Assembly: GCA_002333205.1 (NCBI GenBank)
Contig: DDAD01000157.1
Location: 190,336 to 197,674 of the forward strand
Reading direction: 5' to 3'
Length of the DNA stretch: 7,339 bases
Origin: Pedobacter sp. UBA2067
Lineage (GTDB): Bacteria > Bacteroidota > Bacteroidia > Sphingobacteriales > Sphingobacteriaceae
Part shown: one piece after another, positions 6,511 to 7,339 of the stretch
How positions within the stretch are numbered: position 1 is the stretch's first letter
Layout: each line of letters opens with the position of its first letter
Notes under the pieces: generated by a model
Told to the model about the DNA's origin: nothing
The model's database searches: none
Seen by the model: only the letters and a program-made list of their open reading frames with translations
Made by a program: the position numbers and the translations under genes

Positions 6511-6569
6511 TCAAAAACTCATTATCAAAAACACCAAAAAGGCGTTTGATTAATGGAATGAGTTTTTGA
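6511..6569. terminator. Imperfect nested inverted repeat, possible terminator of the SDR/phosphatase operon
   Basis: TCAAAAACTCATT (6511-6523) is the exact reverse complement of 6557-6569. Inside it, ATCAAA (6524-6529) can pair with TTTGAT (6545-6550), and CC/GG continue inward, giving a long interrupted hairpin starting 25 bp after the phosphatase stop. The descending arm ends in five T residues but they are within the stem, so it is not a textbook intrinsic terminator. TTTTTG at 6501-6506 could alternatively pair with CAAAAA at 6512-6517. A terminator is likely from position; a small repeat element is the alternative. Confidence 0.4.
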
Positions 6570-6770
6570 GAATTGGAGTGGAAAAGGGATGTTTTGGAAG
6601 ATTAATGAAGGGGATTTTCTCCAGGGCGTATTCAGCGGAGTATGCTCTTATCTGATTATTGATAAAGGAGGGAATAGTGATATGCTGAAAGTTGCCGTGA
6701 TAAGAAGACAAGCTCGGCATTGCTGCCGGGCTAGAAAGATATTTATAGATTTCGTAATGAAAGTTACACC
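6570..6770. other. Non-coding, AT-rich interval with one short hairpin
   Basis: No convincing gene is seen here. A plus-strand frame open from 6589 to 6828 encodes a Lys/Arg/Cys-rich sequence without a recognisable domain and runs antisense into the membrane-protein gene, so I do not call it. AGCTCGGCA (6711-6719) pairs with TGCCGGGCT (6724-6732) around a TTGC loop with one T-G wobble. On the minus strand this lies about 40 bp past the membrane-protein stop and is followed by TGTCTTCTT, so it may be a weak terminator for that gene. Confidence 0.4.
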
Positions 6771-7163
6771 CTATCTTCTAATTAATTCCAAACTTAGAAA
6801 GAAGAAGATCATACTACCTACAAAATAGCAAACAACTAGAACACCACTAATCTTCTTTGCCTTTTTCGTTTCACCTTCAAATTCCTTCATTATTTTTTCA
6901 TGATAACCTTTTTGGAAATAGTACATGAATAAACCGATAAATGGGAAGAAAAATGAAGCAGGAATTAATCTTTTCCATCCAGATTTAGCTAGTGGGATCT
7001 CAAACGAGAGTTCAGGATAAATTGCCGAATGGATATTTAGAAGCGTTAATCCATTGAAAAATGCGAATAGAAAGATTGCTACAAATGTCGATAACATTGG
7101 CACAGAGTTCTGTGGCAAATAATATAAATAAAGCCTATAGTAGTAATACCTAAGAAATCTCAT
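6771..7163 (-). CDS. Small hypothetical membrane protein with three predicted transmembrane segments
   Basis: I do not recognise a family for this 130-residue protein. It begins with a Tyr/Arg-rich segment (RYYYYRLYLYYL, 5-16). Three hydrophobic stretches are visible at about 24-46, 65-82 and 106-126. A charged loop rich in Lys and Glu (about 85-104, KGYHEKIMKEFEGETKKAKK) lies between the second and third, and Lys/Arg residues near it suggest that loop is cytoplasmic. There is no signal peptidase site. The ATG at 7163 is the natural start. The pattern of hydrophobic helices and charged loops argues that the gene is real even though it is isolated, AT-rich and without an obvious promoter consensus upstream. 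Its neighbours give no clue to function. Confidence 0.65.
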   Translation of the reverse strand: MRFLRYYYYRLYLYYLPQNSVPMLSTFVAIFLFAFFNGLTLLNIHSAIYPELSFEIPLAKSGWKRLIPASFFFPFIGLFMYYFQKGYHEKIMKEFEGETKKAKKISGVLVVCYFVGSMIFFFLSLELIRR

Positions 7164-7275
7164 GCTTTTCGCTCTAATATATTATTTACTGGCCTATTTT
7201 TACAAAGAACTAACAACCTGTGCTATTTAGATAGCTGCTAACAAGTAGCTGCTTTGCACCCATCTGCCATCTAGT
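7164..7275. other. Short intergenic stretch with a direct repeat
   Basis: TAGCTGCT occurs at 7232-7239 and again at 7246-7253, a 14-bp period that would place both copies on nearly the same DNA-helix quadrant only approximately. No consensus promoter is clear on either strand. It separates the membrane-protein gene from a possible plus-strand gene at the right edge. Confidence 0.25.
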
Positions 7276-7339
7276 ATGGGATTTGATGCGTTTGAGTTCG
7301 CCAAAATTCCAAAAAACGGTAGGAATATAAGTAGAGTAA
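7276..7339 (+). CDS. Possible N-terminus of a gene continuing past the right edge
   Basis: An ATG at 7276 opens a frame that stays open to the end of the window, encoding 21 residues beginning MGFDAFEFAKIPKN and rich in Lys, Arg and Asn. The codon choice looks plausible for coding DNA, but the piece is far too short to recognise a family or exclude chance, and no ribosome binding site is evident. Confidence 0.3.
   Translation, partial: MGFDAFEFAKIPKNGRNISRV

Noticed and set aside
6589..6828. Plus-strand open frame of 79 codons
   Set aside because: No domain, unusual composition, contains a hairpin in its middle and overlaps the membrane-protein gene antisense; best regarded as non-coding.
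1..7339. CRISPR array, tRNA, rRNA, integrase or transposase
   Set aside because: No regularly spaced repeat array, tRNA-like cloverleaf, rRNA sequence or recombinase motif was seen on either strand.

Overview
The window looks like a chromosomal segment of a Bacteroidota bacterium, most likely of the Pedobacter/Sphingobacteriaceae type. The signs are a DUF6266 protein, a TlpA-family thiol oxidoreductase with an N-terminal DUF4369-like region, a SerB-like phosphatase joined to SerA-derived sequence, promoter cores close to the Bacteroidota TAnnTTTG consensus, and weak Shine-Dalgarno sequences. This taxonomic call comes from protein resemblance by eye, not from a search.

Layout. Positions 1-635 (minus) hold the N-terminal part of a lipoprotein resembling PQQ-dependent sugar/sorbosone dehydrogenase beta-propellers; the gene runs off the left edge. 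Positions 636-921 are non-coding and carry a cluster of TTCGCC motifs plus small hairpins. A DUF6266 gene (922-1566, plus) follows and converges on a TlpA-like gene (1642-2844, minus) across a strong shared hairpin terminator. Next is an arginase/formimidoylglutamase-fold gene (2967-4148, minus). It is divergent from a two-gene operon on the plus strand: an extended SDR (4220-5194) and, overlapping it by 4 bp, a SerB-like phosphatase fused to a SerA remnant and an ACT domain (5191-6486). From 6487 on the DNA is more AT-rich and gene-poor, with an imperfect inverted repeat, one small membrane protein (6771-7163, minus) and possibly the start of a gene at the right edge.

The most interesting part is 2967-6486. 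The arginase-fold protein lacks several residues that normally bind the two manganese ions. The phosphatase fusion keeps SerB catalytic motifs and the SerA C-terminal ACT domain but has lost the NAD-binding, catalytic core of phosphoglycerate dehydrogenase in frame. The two transcription units diverge from a 71-bp gap largely filled by a perfect 18-bp-arm palindrome whose centre holds promoter-like cores on both strands. I infer a co-regulated module built from repurposed amino-acid-metabolism enzymes, perhaps sensing serine through the ACT domain; nothing in the sequence proves this.
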